NCBI GenBank assembly: GCA_910584845.1
Contig: CAJUDH010000012.1
Span: 1-31,924, forward strand
Length of the DNA stretch: 31,924 bases
Direction: 5' to 3'
Source of the DNA: an uncultured Lachnospiraceae bacterium
GTDB taxonomy: Bacteria > Bacillota > Clostridia > Lachnospirales > Lachnospiraceae
The position numbers and the translations under genes are program-made. Below are positions 6,488 through 13,905 of the stretch, piece by piece (the stretch's first letter is position 1; the number at the start of each line of letters is the position of its first letter). The notes below the pieces were generated by a model, which saw only the letters and a program-made list of their open reading frames with translations, was not told where the DNA came from and made no database searches.

Positions 6488-6529
6488 AAAAATCCCAATC
6501 CTGGGCGGATGCCTGGGGTTAGGATTTTT
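6488..6529. terminator. Bidirectional intrinsic terminator near the element end
   Basis: AAAAATCC (6488-6495) pairs with GGATTTTT (6522-6529), with an inner AATCC/GGGTT pairing. The A and T runs make it functional on both strands. It lies between the truncated miaB and the element gene at 5965, and would stop miaB transcription from entering the element. No gene is visible in 6271-6487. Confidence 0.65.
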
Positions 6530-6562
6530 AATAAATGCTTATTTTATGCGGGTTTATAGCGT

Positions 6563-6748
6563 CTAGGTAGCCGGGGCTATCTGGCACCCGAATGTTTGGA
6601 TAAACGCGAGGGGAGGCCGCCCGTTTTTCTCTTCAAACGCATAAGCCCATTCCCGGCATTTCGCCATAAAATAGTATTGCCTGTCCGGTTCTTTTGTTGG
6701 AGGTCCGGAATTTAAATCTATTTTGCCTAAATCAATCTCTTGATACAT
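6563..6748 (-). pseudogene. miaB: MiaB tRNA methylthiotransferase, 5' fragment cut by element insertion
   Basis: MiaB adds the methylthio group to isopentenyl-adenosine 37 of tRNA and is a radical-SAM enzyme with two iron-sulfur clusters. The frame begins MYQEIDLGKIDLNSGPPTKE and continues with EPDRQYYFMAKCREWA and RPPLAFIQTFGCQ, which is the normal clostridial MiaB N-terminus. Cys55 of FGCQ is the first cluster ligand of the N-terminal UPF0004 domain. After Gln56 the family sequence (usually MNxxDSE) is lost; five unrelated residues and a stop follow. The radical-SAM and TRAM domains are therefore missing, and the 61-residue product cannot be active. ATG 6748 is preferred; an earlier ATG at 6793 lacks a ribosome site. 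It follows proA, its usual neighbour, and the rest should lie beyond the left end of the element. Confidence 0.85.
6570..6595. other. Element-chromosome junction (attachment site) in miaB
   Basis: Similarity to MiaB ends at the codons for FGCQ (6592-6581, read on the minus strand), so the recombination crossover lies here, probably within the bases TTCGGGTGCCAGAT or just after. Serine recombinases need only a two-base shared core, so the exact point cannot be set without the other junction. Confidence 0.6.
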
Positions 6749-6821
6749 TTTACTGGATTTTTCCCCTTCTGTATTTAAATTTGGTTGGGGCATGCCCCGG
6801 GAGATGCACACGCTTTGATTC

Positions 6822-6855
6822 AGCTTTCGCCCTCCCGGAAGGGAGGGCGAAAGCT
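6822..6855. repeat. Perfect 15-bp inverted repeat with GGAA loop
   Basis: AGCTTTCGCCCTCCC (6822-6836) and its exact reverse complement (6841-6855) enclose GGAA. No T run follows on either strand, so it is not a classic terminator. It lies between proA and miaB. Confidence 0.75.
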
Positions 6856-6861
6856 GGCGCC

Positions 6862-6887
6862 GTTATAATCCCTGCCGGGATTATAAC
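6862..6887. repeat. Perfect 11-bp inverted repeat with TGCC loop
   Basis: GTTATAATCCC (6862-6872) and GGGATTATAAC (6877-6887) enclose TGCC. Each arm contains a TATAAT hexamer on one strand. It sits 31 bases after the proA stop and 6 bases from the other palindrome, and lacks a T run. Confidence 0.7.
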
Positions 6888-6918
6888 ATAAAATACCAAA
6901 AACGACAAGAAAGAAGGG

Positions 6919-8163
6919 TCAGGCCCGTACTTGTCCGTTACCGTAAATAATATACTTGGTGGTGGTCAGGGCCTCTAAGCCCATAGGGCCCCTGGCATGG
7001 AGCTTTTGGGTACTGATCCCGATCTCCGCCCCGAACCCAAACTCAAACCCGTCCGTAAAACGGGTGGAAGCATTGACATACACCGCCGCCGCGTCCACCT
7101 CATTGAGGAATCGCTGGGCGTGGGCGTAATTGGTTGTGATAATGGCTTCGGAATGCTTGGTATTATACCGGTTAATGTGGGTTATGGCTTCGTCCAGGGA
7201 ATCCACCAGTTTTAAGGAAAGGACATAGTCCAGGTACTCCCGCCCCCAGTCTTCTTCTGTAGCTAAGGAAAATTGGGGCATCAGGCGGCAAGCCTCCTGG
7301 TCTGCCCGTATTTCCACGTGTTTGGCTTCCAGCCGCCCCCAAAGCAATGGGAGGAATTCCGGCGCCGCCTTCCGGTGGACCACCAGGGATTCGCATGCAT
7401 TGCAAACACCGGTCCGCTGGGTTTTCGCATTATCAATAATATCCAGGGCCATAGAAAAATCCGCCGACTCATCCACAAAAATATGGCAGTTTCCGGTCCC
7501 TGTCTCGATCACCGGAATTGTACTGCCCTCCACCACTGCCCGGATTAACCCGGCGCCGCCCCTGGGGATCAGCACATCCACATACCCGTTAAGCCTCATA
7601 AGCTGCCTTGCGGCTTCCCGGCCTGTATCCGTAATCAACTGCAGGGCATCTTCCTGGATCCCCGCGTCAAAAAGCCCTTTCCTCAAACAGCTGACGATGG
7701 CTTTATTGGACTCTATGGCGTCGCTGCCGCCTTTTAAAATAACGGCATTGCCAGTTTTAAAACACAGCCCGAAAGCATCTGCCGTTACGTTAGGGCGGGC
7801 CTCATAGATGATCCCGATAACGCCTAAGGGCACCCGTTTACGTCCGATCAGCAAACCATTGGGGCGCCTTTTCATGGAAACCACTTCCCCTACCGGATCT
7901 TCCAAAGCCGCCACCTGCAATAGCCCGTCTGCCATGTCCTGGATCCGGCCCGGAGTCAGTTCCAGCCGGTCTACCAGGGCCGGGCTCATGCCAGAAGCTA
8001 CGGCGCGGATTACATCGTCCTGGTTCGCACTTAATATTTCTGCTTCCCCGTCTAAAAGCGCCCGGGCGGCGGCACACAGCCCTTCGTTTTTCCGGGATAC
8101 CCCCAATTGGTTTAAATAGGATGCTGTTTCCTTGGCACGCATCCCGATTTCTGTTAAATCCAT
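6919..8163 (-). CDS. proA: Glutamate-5-semialdehyde dehydrogenase (gamma-glutamyl phosphate reductase)
   Basis: ProA reduces gamma-glutamyl phosphate to glutamate-5-semialdehyde with NADPH, the second step of proline synthesis in the cytosol. The 414 residues match the family length. Visible motifs are GVIGIIYEARPNVTADAFG, the nucleotide-binding region with ILKGGSDA, and the catalytic cysteine in QRTGVCNACESL. The end has the typical GPMGLEALTTTKYI. ATG 8163 follows a strong AAGGAGGGG. It is the last intact gene of the proB-DUF896-5-FCL-proA-miaB order. A 204-base gap with a structured segment separates it from the upstream gene, suggesting separate regulation. Confidence 0.98.
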   Translation of the reverse strand: MDLTEIGMRAKETASYLNQLGVSRKNEGLCAAARALLDGEAEILSANQDDVIRAVASGMSPALVDRLELTPGRIQDMADGLLQVAALEDPVGEVVSMKRRPNGLLIGRKRVPLGVIGIIYEARPNVTADAFGLCFKTGNAVILKGGSDAIESNKAIVSCLRKGLFDAGIQEDALQLITDTGREAARQLMRLNGYVDVLIPRGGAGLIRAVVEGSTIPVIETGTGNCHIFVDESADFSMALDIIDNAKTQRTGVCNACESLVVHRKAAPEFLPLLWGRLEAKHVEIRADQEACRLMPQFSLATEEDWGREYLDYVLSLKLVDSLDEAITHINRYNTKHSEAIITTNYAHAQRFLNEVDAAAVYVNASTRFTDGFEFGFGAEIGISTQKLHARGPMGLEALTTTKYIIYGNGQVRA

Positions 8164-8186
8164 AGTTTTGTCCCCTCCTTATCGTT

Positions 8187-8250
8187 ACCGGTACGCCCTT
8201 GCGCCAATAATGGCGCCAAACCACTTATCCGTCCCTCTCCATGTACCGGT
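8187..8250 (-). promoter_or_regulatory. Nested stem structure in the proA leader
   Basis: ACCGGTAC (8187-8194) and GTACCGGT (8243-8250) are exact reverse complements. Between them GCGCCA (8201-8206) pairs with TGGCGC (8211-8216). On the proA transcript this is a two-level stem ending a few bases before the AAGGAGG site. The rest of the 8164-8367 gap shows another small stem (CATAGCC/GGCTATG near 8370-8390) and no clear promoter. Confidence 0.4.
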
Positions 8251-8367
8251 CAAAAAGCATTGACATAGCACACGCCAAAAAACACCCTGCATGTTCGGGC
8301 CGGTGATTTGGCGGACGATGTATCCAGGCCCATGAAAAGAGTTTCCTTTTCACACCCCTTTGCCCTA

Positions 8368-8949
8368 TCATAGCCTTCCCTGGCTATGTGTACATGTAAA
8401 AACGCCGTCTGGCGTGACAATTTCATCTATTTTTTGGTCTTGTACCTCAGGCTCTAGATCGTCCCGTATCTGAAAAGGGTAAGCGACCCCGATCCGCCGG
8501 TGCCGCGGCTCCCTTAGGAAAAACCGGTCATAATACCCCTTGCCGTAACCGACCCGGTCCCCTTTCAGCGAAAAAGCCAGCCCCGGTGTAACCACAGGCG
8601 CATCGGTTACCAAAGCCAACTGGCAGCGGCCCGGCAAAGGTTCCAAAATCCCCATGGCGCCAGGCGCCAAATCTTCCATGCCACTGGCAAAATAAAAGCG
8701 GATTTCTTCCCCTTCCACCCGGGGGAATGCAGTCAAAACCCCTTTTTCCCACAATTTGCATACCCATTGCCACGTGTCCACTTCCCCTCTGGCCGAGGCG
8801 TACAGGTAGACCGCCCCTTCCTGGCAGGCCTGGACGGCAGCCGACAGCCTTTCCCGGATCCCCCTATCCATCGTTTCCTTGGCTTGCCTGTCCAATTCCC
8901 GGCGCTGCCTGCGGATATCCTGGCGGATCTGCCCCTTACGATTGGACAT
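8368..8949 (-). CDS. 5-formyltetrahydrofolate cyclo-ligase
   Basis: The enzyme (methenyltetrahydrofolate synthetase) converts 5-formyltetrahydrofolate to 5,10-methenyltetrahydrofolate using ATP, returning a storage folate to one-carbon metabolism. The family signature GYGKGYYDRF is visible, and the N-terminus is basic (KGQIRQDIRRQRREL). At 193 residues it has normal length. ATG 8949 is chosen over an upstream TTG at 8964 because GGCGGTG lies before it. The start overlaps the end of the DUF896 gene by 14 bases, so translation is probably coupled. Confidence 0.93.
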   Translation of the reverse strand: MSNRKGQIRQDIRRQRRELDRQAKETMDRGIRERLSAAVQACQEGAVYLYASARGEVDTWQWVCKLWEKGVLTAFPRVEGEEIRFYFASGMEDLAPGAMGILEPLPGRCQLALVTDAPVVTPGLAFSLKGDRVGYGKGYYDRFFLREPRHRRIGVAYPFQIRDDLEPEVQDQKIDEIVTPDGVFTCTHSQGRL

Positions 8950-9166
8950 GGGAAACACCGCCAAATTTTTTCCCCAAATCCGTAATGGTACCGTCCTCTT
9001 CCTGGATGGATATACTGTTTAGATTGGACCGCAAATTTTTGCGGATCGCTTCTATATACTCTTTCCGTAAAACCGCCTGCTCCTGCTTCTCTTCTTCTGT
9101 CAGCCCATGGGGTGTTTTCGATTTATGATACAATTCATTGATCCGGTCAATGCCACACTGATCCAT
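8936..9166 (-). CDS. DUF896 (YnzC-type) small protein
   Basis: The 76-residue product starts MDQCGIDRINELYHKSK and continues with GLTEEEKQEQAVLRKEYIEA and IRKNLRSNLNSI, the standard DUF896 pattern of a helical hairpin. The family is widespread in Firmicutes (B. subtilis YnzC) and its role is not firmly known. ATG 9166 is preceded by GGAGGG; it overlaps proB by 20 bases and the cyclo-ligase by 14 bases, so all three genes form one transcript. Confidence 0.92.
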   Translation of the reverse strand: MDQCGIDRINELYHKSKTPHGLTEEEKQEQAVLRKEYIEAIRKNLRSNLNSISIQEEDGTITDLGKKFGGVSHVQS

Positions 9167-10031
9167 AATTCCCTCCATATCTGTGGTTAATATAGTCCAT
9201 TAAGTCAAAATCCAAATTGGCATGGGCCATAAACAAAGTGCCCTTTTCTTCGCCGGCCATAATCTGGTGGATAACCTCCACATCCGCCCCGTTGGCAATT
9301 ACCATATCCGAGCCGCTGTCCGTGGCGATCCTGGCCGCCGCCAGCTTGGAAGACATGCCTCCGGTACCCACATCGCTGCCGGCGCTGCTTTTTCCCATAT
9401 GCAAAAGCTGCGGGGTTATTTCCTCCACAAAAGGGATAAATTCGGCTTCTGGGTTCTGCCTTGGGTCGTCGGTATAAAGCCCGTTAATATCCGAAAGCAA
9501 AATTAGCAGGTCCGCACCGATCAAAGCTGCCACAATAGCCGACAGCCGGTCGTTATCCCCAAACTGGATCTCATGGGTGGAAACCGTGTCGTTCTCATTG
9601 ACGATGGGGACTGCCCCCAGCTTTAAAAGCTCGTCAAACGTATTTTGTGCATTGTAGCGGGATGCGTCATTGGTCATAGTGTCCTTGGTCAGCAAAACCT
9701 GTGCCGCCACATGGTTATATTCCGAAAACAATTTCTGGTAAACCATCATAAGCCGTGCCTGCCCCACAGCCGCATAAGCCTGTTTTTCCGAAATGGTGCC
9801 CGGCCGTTTTTGCCCGCCCAGGGCCTGCCTGCCTGCCGCAATGGCCCCGGAGGACACCAGCACCACATCCCGGCCCTCCCCTTTCAATCCGCATAAGGTC
9901 CGGATCAGCTTTTCTATTTTCAGCAGGTTCAATTCCCCTGTCTCCTCGTGGGTCAGGGAAGAGGAGCCGATTTTTACTACCACCCGCTTTTTCCCCTTTA
10001 GTTTTTTCCGTCCTTCTTTGCCTGTATCCAT
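9147..10031 (-). CDS. proB: Glutamate 5-kinase (no PUA domain)
   Basis: ProB phosphorylates glutamate to gamma-glutamyl phosphate, the first committed step of proline synthesis. The amino-acid kinase fold is shown by VVVKIGSSSLT, VSSGAIAAG, VNENDTVS, FGDNDRLSA, and the nucleotide-binding VGTGGMSSKLAAA. At 294 residues it stops after the kinase domain; the C-terminal PUA domain of many ProB proteins (about 365 residues) is absent, as in shorter variants. ATG 10031 lies 7 bases after AAGGGAG. It overlaps DUF896 by 20 bases and forms an operon with it and the cyclo-ligase. proC is not in the window. Confidence 0.95.
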   Translation of the reverse strand: MDTGKEGRKKLKGKKRVVVKIGSSSLTHEETGELNLLKIEKLIRTLCGLKGEGRDVVLVSSGAIAAGRQALGGQKRPGTISEKQAYAAVGQARLMMVYQKLFSEYNHVAAQVLLTKDTMTNDASRYNAQNTFDELLKLGAVPIVNENDTVSTHEIQFGDNDRLSAIVAALIGADLLILLSDINGLYTDDPRQNPEAEFIPFVEEITPQLLHMGKSSAGSDVGTGGMSSKLAAARIATDSGSDMVIANGADVEVIHQIMAGEEKGTLFMAHANLDFDLMDYINHRYGGNYGSVWH

Positions 10032-10091
10032 TTTGTTCTCCCTTGCAACTGTTAAGCCAAAACCGTTCTGGCCTTATTCGGCCTTCCGCCC

Positions 10092-11750
10092 TCACAAAGG
10101 CCCGTTTCCCGGGCCGGACCGGCAAGGGTCCAGCGGACGGTATTTTTCCGCAATGGCTTCTGCTACCCGCACACCGTCCATGGCTGCAGAAGTGATCCCC
10201 CCCGCATAGCCGGCCCCTTCCCCGCAAGGGTACAGGCCTTTCACTGCGCTTTCCAGCCCTGTCCCCCTCCAAATACGCACCGGCGATGAAGTCCGGCTTT
10301 CCACCCCGGCCAGCACGGCATCCTCACGTCCAAAGCCTTCGATTGTCCTGGCAAAACGCTCCATGCCTTCCAGAAACGCGGCATTTAACGGTTCCGGGAG
10401 TACTTCCCGCAGATTGGCAAAATCCCAGGCCCCTTTCATCTGCGGCTCCACATCCCCCAGGGATGTGCCACCCCTCCCGGCCTTAAAATCCCCATATAGC
10501 TGTACCGGGACCTTCCCTCCCGCTGCTTGATAGGCCGCCTCTTCCAGATGCCTTTGGAACCGGATCCCCGCCAAAGGCGAAGGATCCAAAAAATCCTGCG
10601 GGCCCACGGATACAATCAGGGCACTATTGGCATTTTTGCCATCCCGGGCGTGGTAGCTCATGCCATTGACGGCCAGACGGCCTGGTTCGGAAGAAGCATT
10701 GACCACATAGCCCCCCGGGCACATGCAAAAAGAATAGACGCCACGCCCGCCCGATGCCTTTGCCGTCAGTTTATAGTCCGCGGCCCCCAGGCCTTTTACG
10801 CTTTCGCACCCATACTGGGAACGGTTAATCAAAGCTTGGGGATGTTGGATGCGCAGCCCTACGGCAAAAGCTTTTGGCGACATGGGTACCCCCAGGCGGT
10901 AAAGCAGGGAATAGGTATCCCTGGCGCTATGGCCAATGGCCAGCACGACAGCGCTTGCGTCTATGGCCTCCTGCCCGGCCACAACGCCTATGATTTGGCC
11001 ATCCCCCACCACCAGGTCCGTCACTTGGCAGTTAAACCTTACCTGGCCACCCAGGCGGACTATATCTTCCCGCATCCTTTTCACGATGCCCCCCAGCGCG
11101 TCCGTCCCGATATGGGGTTTATTCTGATATAGGATCGACTTGTCTGCCCCAAACCGGTGGAATATTTCCAGCACCAGGCGGGCCCGCCCATCCGGGTCCT
11201 TGACTAACGTATTTAGCTTTCCGTCGGAAAAAGCCCCGGCGCCGCCTTCACCGAATTGTACGTTGGAATTGGGGTCCAATATCCCGGTTTCCCAAAAACG
11301 GCTTACTTTCCTTTGCCGGGCGTCCACATCCTCCCCCCGTTCCAGCAAAAGCGGCCGATAACCATACCGGGCCAGCATCCATCCGCAAAACAGCCCTGCC
11401 GGTCCGGCGCCAACAACCACCGGAGGGGCGGCCAGGACCTCTTTTCCGGGCTGCACAAATTGATAACGTTTTTCCAGGGAAACCGTCACCTGGTTGTTTT
11501 TTGCCCTATGTACCACTGCCCTTTCCCCGGCTTCCCCCAAAGCCTTTTTCGGGTTTTTCCCTTGCCCTAGTTTTACGTCCACTGTGTAGATATAAAACAG
11601 CTGCGGCTTTTTCCTCGCATCCAGGGACTGTTTCCTCACAGACAAGTCCAAAACCTCTTCTGGTTTTACTTTCAACAGGCGGGCGGCCTTATGTTTCAGT
11701 TCCTTAGGCCCGTGCCCCACCGGCGCTTTCAATTGCCCGATCCTTATCAT
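10092..11750 (-). CDS. FAD-dependent oxidoreductase (COG2509 type)
   Basis: The protein has a short N-terminal domain with KAARLLKVKPEEVLDLSVRK, then a Rossmann FAD site VVVGAGPAGLFCGWMLA, and NVQFGEGGAGAFSDGKLNT and VVLAIGHSARDTYSLL further on. It ends with LYPCGEGAGYAGGITSAAMD, the second FAD contact. This layout fits the uncharacterised FAD-dependent dehydrogenase family COG2509. Substrate is unknown. ATG 11750 follows GGAGGG at 4 bases; the longer frame starts in the 33-base repeat and is rejected. It precedes proB by 60 bases, so it may feed the same transcript. A role in redox metabolism is inference. Confidence 0.9.
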   Translation of the reverse strand: MIRIGQLKAPVGHGPKELKHKAARLLKVKPEEVLDLSVRKQSLDARKKPQLFYIYTVDVKLGQGKNPKKALGEAGERAVVHRAKNNQVTVSLEKRYQFVQPGKEVLAAPPVVVGAGPAGLFCGWMLARYGYRPLLLERGEDVDARQRKVSRFWETGILDPNSNVQFGEGGAGAFSDGKLNTLVKDPDGRARLVLEIFHRFGADKSILYQNKPHIGTDALGGIVKRMREDIVRLGGQVRFNCQVTDLVVGDGQIIGVVAGQEAIDASAVVLAIGHSARDTYSLLYRLGVPMSPKAFAVGLRIQHPQALINRSQYGCESVKGLGAADYKLTAKASGGRGVYSFCMCPGGYVVNASSEPGRLAVNGMSYHARDGKNANSALIVSVGPQDFLDPSPLAGIRFQRHLEEAAYQAAGGKVPVQLYGDFKAGRGGTSLGDVEPQMKGAWDFANLREVLPEPLNAAFLEGMERFARTIEGFGREDAVLAGVESRTSSPVRIWRGTGLESAVKGLYPCGEGAGYAGGITSAAMDGVRVAEAIAEKYRPLDPCRSGPGNGPL

Positions 11751-11755
11751 GGTTC

Positions 11756-11856
11756 CCTCCATCCTGCGCACGTCCACATCCTTGCATGTGTTTGGTATAT
11801 TTCCCCCTTACCAGCGCCATACGCCTCCATCCTGCGCGCATCCACATCCTTGCATC
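11756..11856. repeat. Imperfect 33-base direct repeat before the FAD gene
   Basis: CCTCCATCCTGCGCACGTCC (11756-11775) and its continuation to 11788 recur at 11824-11856 with about three changes. The first copy overlaps the ribosome binding site of the FAD oxidoreductase on the minus strand. The 11857-11952 gap shows no other clear signal. Confidence 0.55.
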
Positions 11857-11952
11857 CCCCGCCCGGTCCGGTGCAGCCGGCATGGGTGAAATGTTTTCCG
11901 CCCTACCCTCATTCCTGTGTATGGCCCTTAAAGCATCATGCCCGGGCTGTCT

Positions 11953-13194
11953 TCACCTTTTTCCTGCGCAGCTGCCGGCAATGTAGCCGGTAGACCAGGC
12001 CCATTGCAGGTTATAGCCGCCGCACATGCCGTCTACGTCCAAAATCTCGCCAGCCAGGTACAAGCCCCTAACCAAACGGGATTCCATGGTAAAAGGGTCA
12101 ATTTCCCTGGTATCTACGCCTCCACAGCAGACCTGGGCCTGTTCAAAAGGGTTCGTACCTGTCACCGGCGCCTCAAAAGATTTGATCTGCCCGGCCAGCC
12201 TTTTAAAGGCGCTGGGGCCCACTTGCGCCACTGTTTCTTCCGGGTTCACGTGGGACAAAGACAATAGCACACCGGCCAGTTTTTTATGGAGCACCCCGGT
12301 CAAAAAATCGCCGCAGGTTAAGTGGGCTAACCTTTTTGCCCGCATTTGCAGGAAACCTTCCGTTTCTTCCCAGGTTTTCGCCGGCAGGAAATCCAAGATT
12401 GCCTTTACCGGCTTCTGGCCTGCCAAAGCTATGGAGGCAAAACGGCTGACTTGGAAAGTAGGGATTCCGGAAATGCCATAATCGGTCATCTGTACCTCCC
12501 CCGTGTCTTCGGCCAACGCCTTACCGCCAGAAACCAAGGTGACCTTAGCCTCGCACCGTACCCCCGCCAGCCGTTTGAAATGTTTCCCCTCACAGCGAAG
12601 CTGCACCAAAGCCGGCAGTGGCGCAATAACCCGATGGCCAAACCCTTTTGCCAGCCTATAGCCGCTGCCGTCTGAGCCGGTAGACGGCGCCGCCCGGGAA
12701 CCGGCAGACAAAATCAACGCATCCCCGGCAAAACCCCCCTGGCCGGTTACGGCCACAAACCCGGATTTCGGCTGACGCCTTAGTTGCCCCACCTCGCACC
12801 GGGTAAATACCTTTACCCCAAGCCGCGCAAGTTCCAGGCGCAGCATGTCCACTACCGCAGACGCCTGCTCAGGCCTGGGGTAAAGGTATCCGTTTTTGCC
12901 CTTGGCCTCAATGCCAATCCCCGAAAAGAAATCCAAGGTTTCCTCTACCCCAAATTGCCTCAATACCTTCATAGGGAAACCTTCCTGGCTGCAATGGAAG
13001 CAGCCTGCCTCCATAACCAGGTTTGACAGGTTGCACCTGCCATTTCCGGTAGACAAAAGCTTTTTCCCCACCCGGTCCATGTGCTCCAGAACCGTCACTT
13101 CAGCCCCTTGCCTTGCCGCCGAAATCCCCGCCGCCAGGCCGGAAGCCCCGCCGCCGATGACAATTACCCGTTTATTCTTTCCTATTGTACCCAC
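11953..13194 (-). CDS. HI0933-family NAD(P)/FAD-dependent oxidoreductase (aminoacetone oxidase-like)
   Basis: A flavoprotein of the HI0933/YhiN family. The FAD site is VIVIGGGASGLAAG at the N-terminus, followed by the family signature STGNGRCNLSN near residue 55. Further hallmarks are GYLYPRPEQASAVVDML, the cluster with TGSDGSGYRLAKGFGH, and the C-terminal GLYLAGEILDVDGMCGGYNL. Some members have been linked to aminoacetone oxidation, but substrate is not predictable here. GTG 13194 is preferred because GGAGG lies just upstream and the promoter-like element at 13224-13234 lies close; a TTG at 13212 is the alternative. About 413 residues is normal length. It follows the BofC-like gene on the same strand. 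Confidence 0.9.
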   Translation of the reverse strand: MGTIGKNKRVIVIGGGASGLAAGISAARQGAEVTVLEHMDRVGKKLLSTGNGRCNLSNLVMEAGCFHCSQEGFPMKVLRQFGVEETLDFFSGIGIEAKGKNGYLYPRPEQASAVVDMLRLELARLGVKVFTRCEVGQLRRQPKSGFVAVTGQGGFAGDALILSAGSRAAPSTGSDGSGYRLAKGFGHRVIAPLPALVQLRCEGKHFKRLAGVRCEAKVTLVSGGKALAEDTGEVQMTDYGISGIPTFQVSRFASIALAGQKPVKAILDFLPAKTWEETEGFLQMRAKRLAHLTCGDFLTGVLHKKLAGVLLSLSHVNPEETVAQVGPSAFKRLAGQIKSFEAPVTGTNPFEQAQVCCGGVDTREIDPFTMESRLVRGLYLAGEILDVDGMCGGYNLQWAWSTGYIAGSCAGKR

Positions 13195-13214
13195 TCTTCC
13201 TCCGCTTTTCAAGT

Positions 13215-13244
13215 GCTGATTTTCCTATAATAGGCTGATTTTCC
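13215..13244 (-). promoter_or_regulatory. Direct repeats around a -10-like dyad before the HI0933 gene
   Basis: GCTGATTTTCC occurs at 13215-13225 and again at 13234-13244. Between them CCTATAATAGG (13224-13234) is a dyad that contains TATTAT on the minus strand. The layout resembles a promoter with flanking protein-binding sites; no good -35 is present. Confidence 0.35.
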
Positions 13245-13270
13245 CTACCTGCGGCCCCTCCATTCCCTTT

Positions 13271-13675
13271 TCAACTGGTATAAGATTCCAGGTACTGGAT
13301 TACCTCCATCATACTGGGAAACCATATCCCTTCCCTTAACCGCTCCTGTTCCCGTTCCGGAAAATCCATCAACGGAATATGGGTATACAGGCAGATCGTT
13401 TCCTGGTCCTTCCCGAACACCAATAAAAAGCCGTCTTCCGAAACCAGGTAAAATTCTTCCACCAAGGCCGAATTTTCATGCATTACCTTCCCGCCGTTGG
13501 CGGCAGCCAGGTTTTCCGGGGCTGTCCTGGTCACATCGGAAGATTCGATGGCGGTTGGCTCCTGTGTGGTGGGGGAGACAGCCACATCTTCCTGCCCTCC
13601 GAGAAAATACGCCGTAACCAGACATGCCGCGCTGACCCCCACAAACAAAAATAAACAGATCATATACCTTTTCAT
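13271..13675 (-). CDS. BofC C-terminal-like membrane-anchored protein (134 aa)
   Basis: ATG 13675 follows GGGAGG by 7 bases; the longer frame lacks a ribosome site. The N-terminus MKRYMICLFLFVGVSAAC with a hydrophobic stretch to about residue 26 is a signal anchor, so most of the protein is outside the membrane. A linker rich in Thr, Pro and Ala follows. The last 60 residues (EEFYLVSEDGFLLVFGKD, then CLYTHIPL and REGIWFPSMMEVIQYLESY) resemble the BofC C-terminal domain, which ends in a pattern of LP-acid-GI-x-S-LE-S. BofC inhibits the SpoIVB signalling protease during sporulation in Bacillus. A sporulation role here is inference from weak similarity. Confidence 0.6.
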   Translation of the reverse strand: MKRYMICLFLFVGVSAACLVTAYFLGGQEDVAVSPTTQEPTAIESSDVTRTAPENLAAANGGKVMHENSALVEEFYLVSEDGFLLVFGKDQETICLYTHIPLMDFPEREQERLREGIWFPSMMEVIQYLESYTS

Positions 13676-13796
13676 TATGAAACCTCCCAGACAAGGATAT
13701 TTTCTGTTTATTTTTCCCATATATTCCATTTTCTATTCCACAGCGCTGCTTGGATTCTGTCAGGGCAACCCCCCCGATTTCCTGCCTGTTCCGCCT

Positions 13797-13905
13797 GCTG
13801 CTTTGGATTGCCTTTTTCGCAGCCGCCATTTGCGGCGGACAAGAGAAAGGTTCTGACGGCTGCGGAACTGCTTGGATTGCCTTTTCGCAGCCGCCATTTG
13901 CGGCG
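13797..13905. repeat. Two copies of a 39-base hairpin-containing repeat
   Basis: Copy 1 (13797-13837) and copy 2 (13867-13905) share TTGGATTGCC and CGCAGCCGCCATTTGCGGCG with one-base length changes. Each contains the stem GCCGC/GCGGC around CATTT. They lie in the gap 13676-14048, where I find no gene. Confidence 0.6.

Larger units (their letters stand above)
1..6580. mobile_element. Right end of an integrated prophage or integrative element (left end outside window)
   Basis: This stretch carries a large serine recombinase, a divergent HTH repressor pair with shared operators, a C5 DNA methyltransferase and several very small overlapping genes, which is a phage or integrative-element gene set. 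Its right boundary is set by the host gene miaB: the reading frame matches the MiaB N-terminus up to about position 6581 and then diverges into five unrelated codons and a stop. The core genes beyond 6600 keep the usual clostridial order, so the foreign DNA lies to the left. No structural phage or conjugation gene is visible, so prophage versus integrative element cannot be decided. The left boundary is an inference: it must lie before position 1. Confidence 0.82.
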
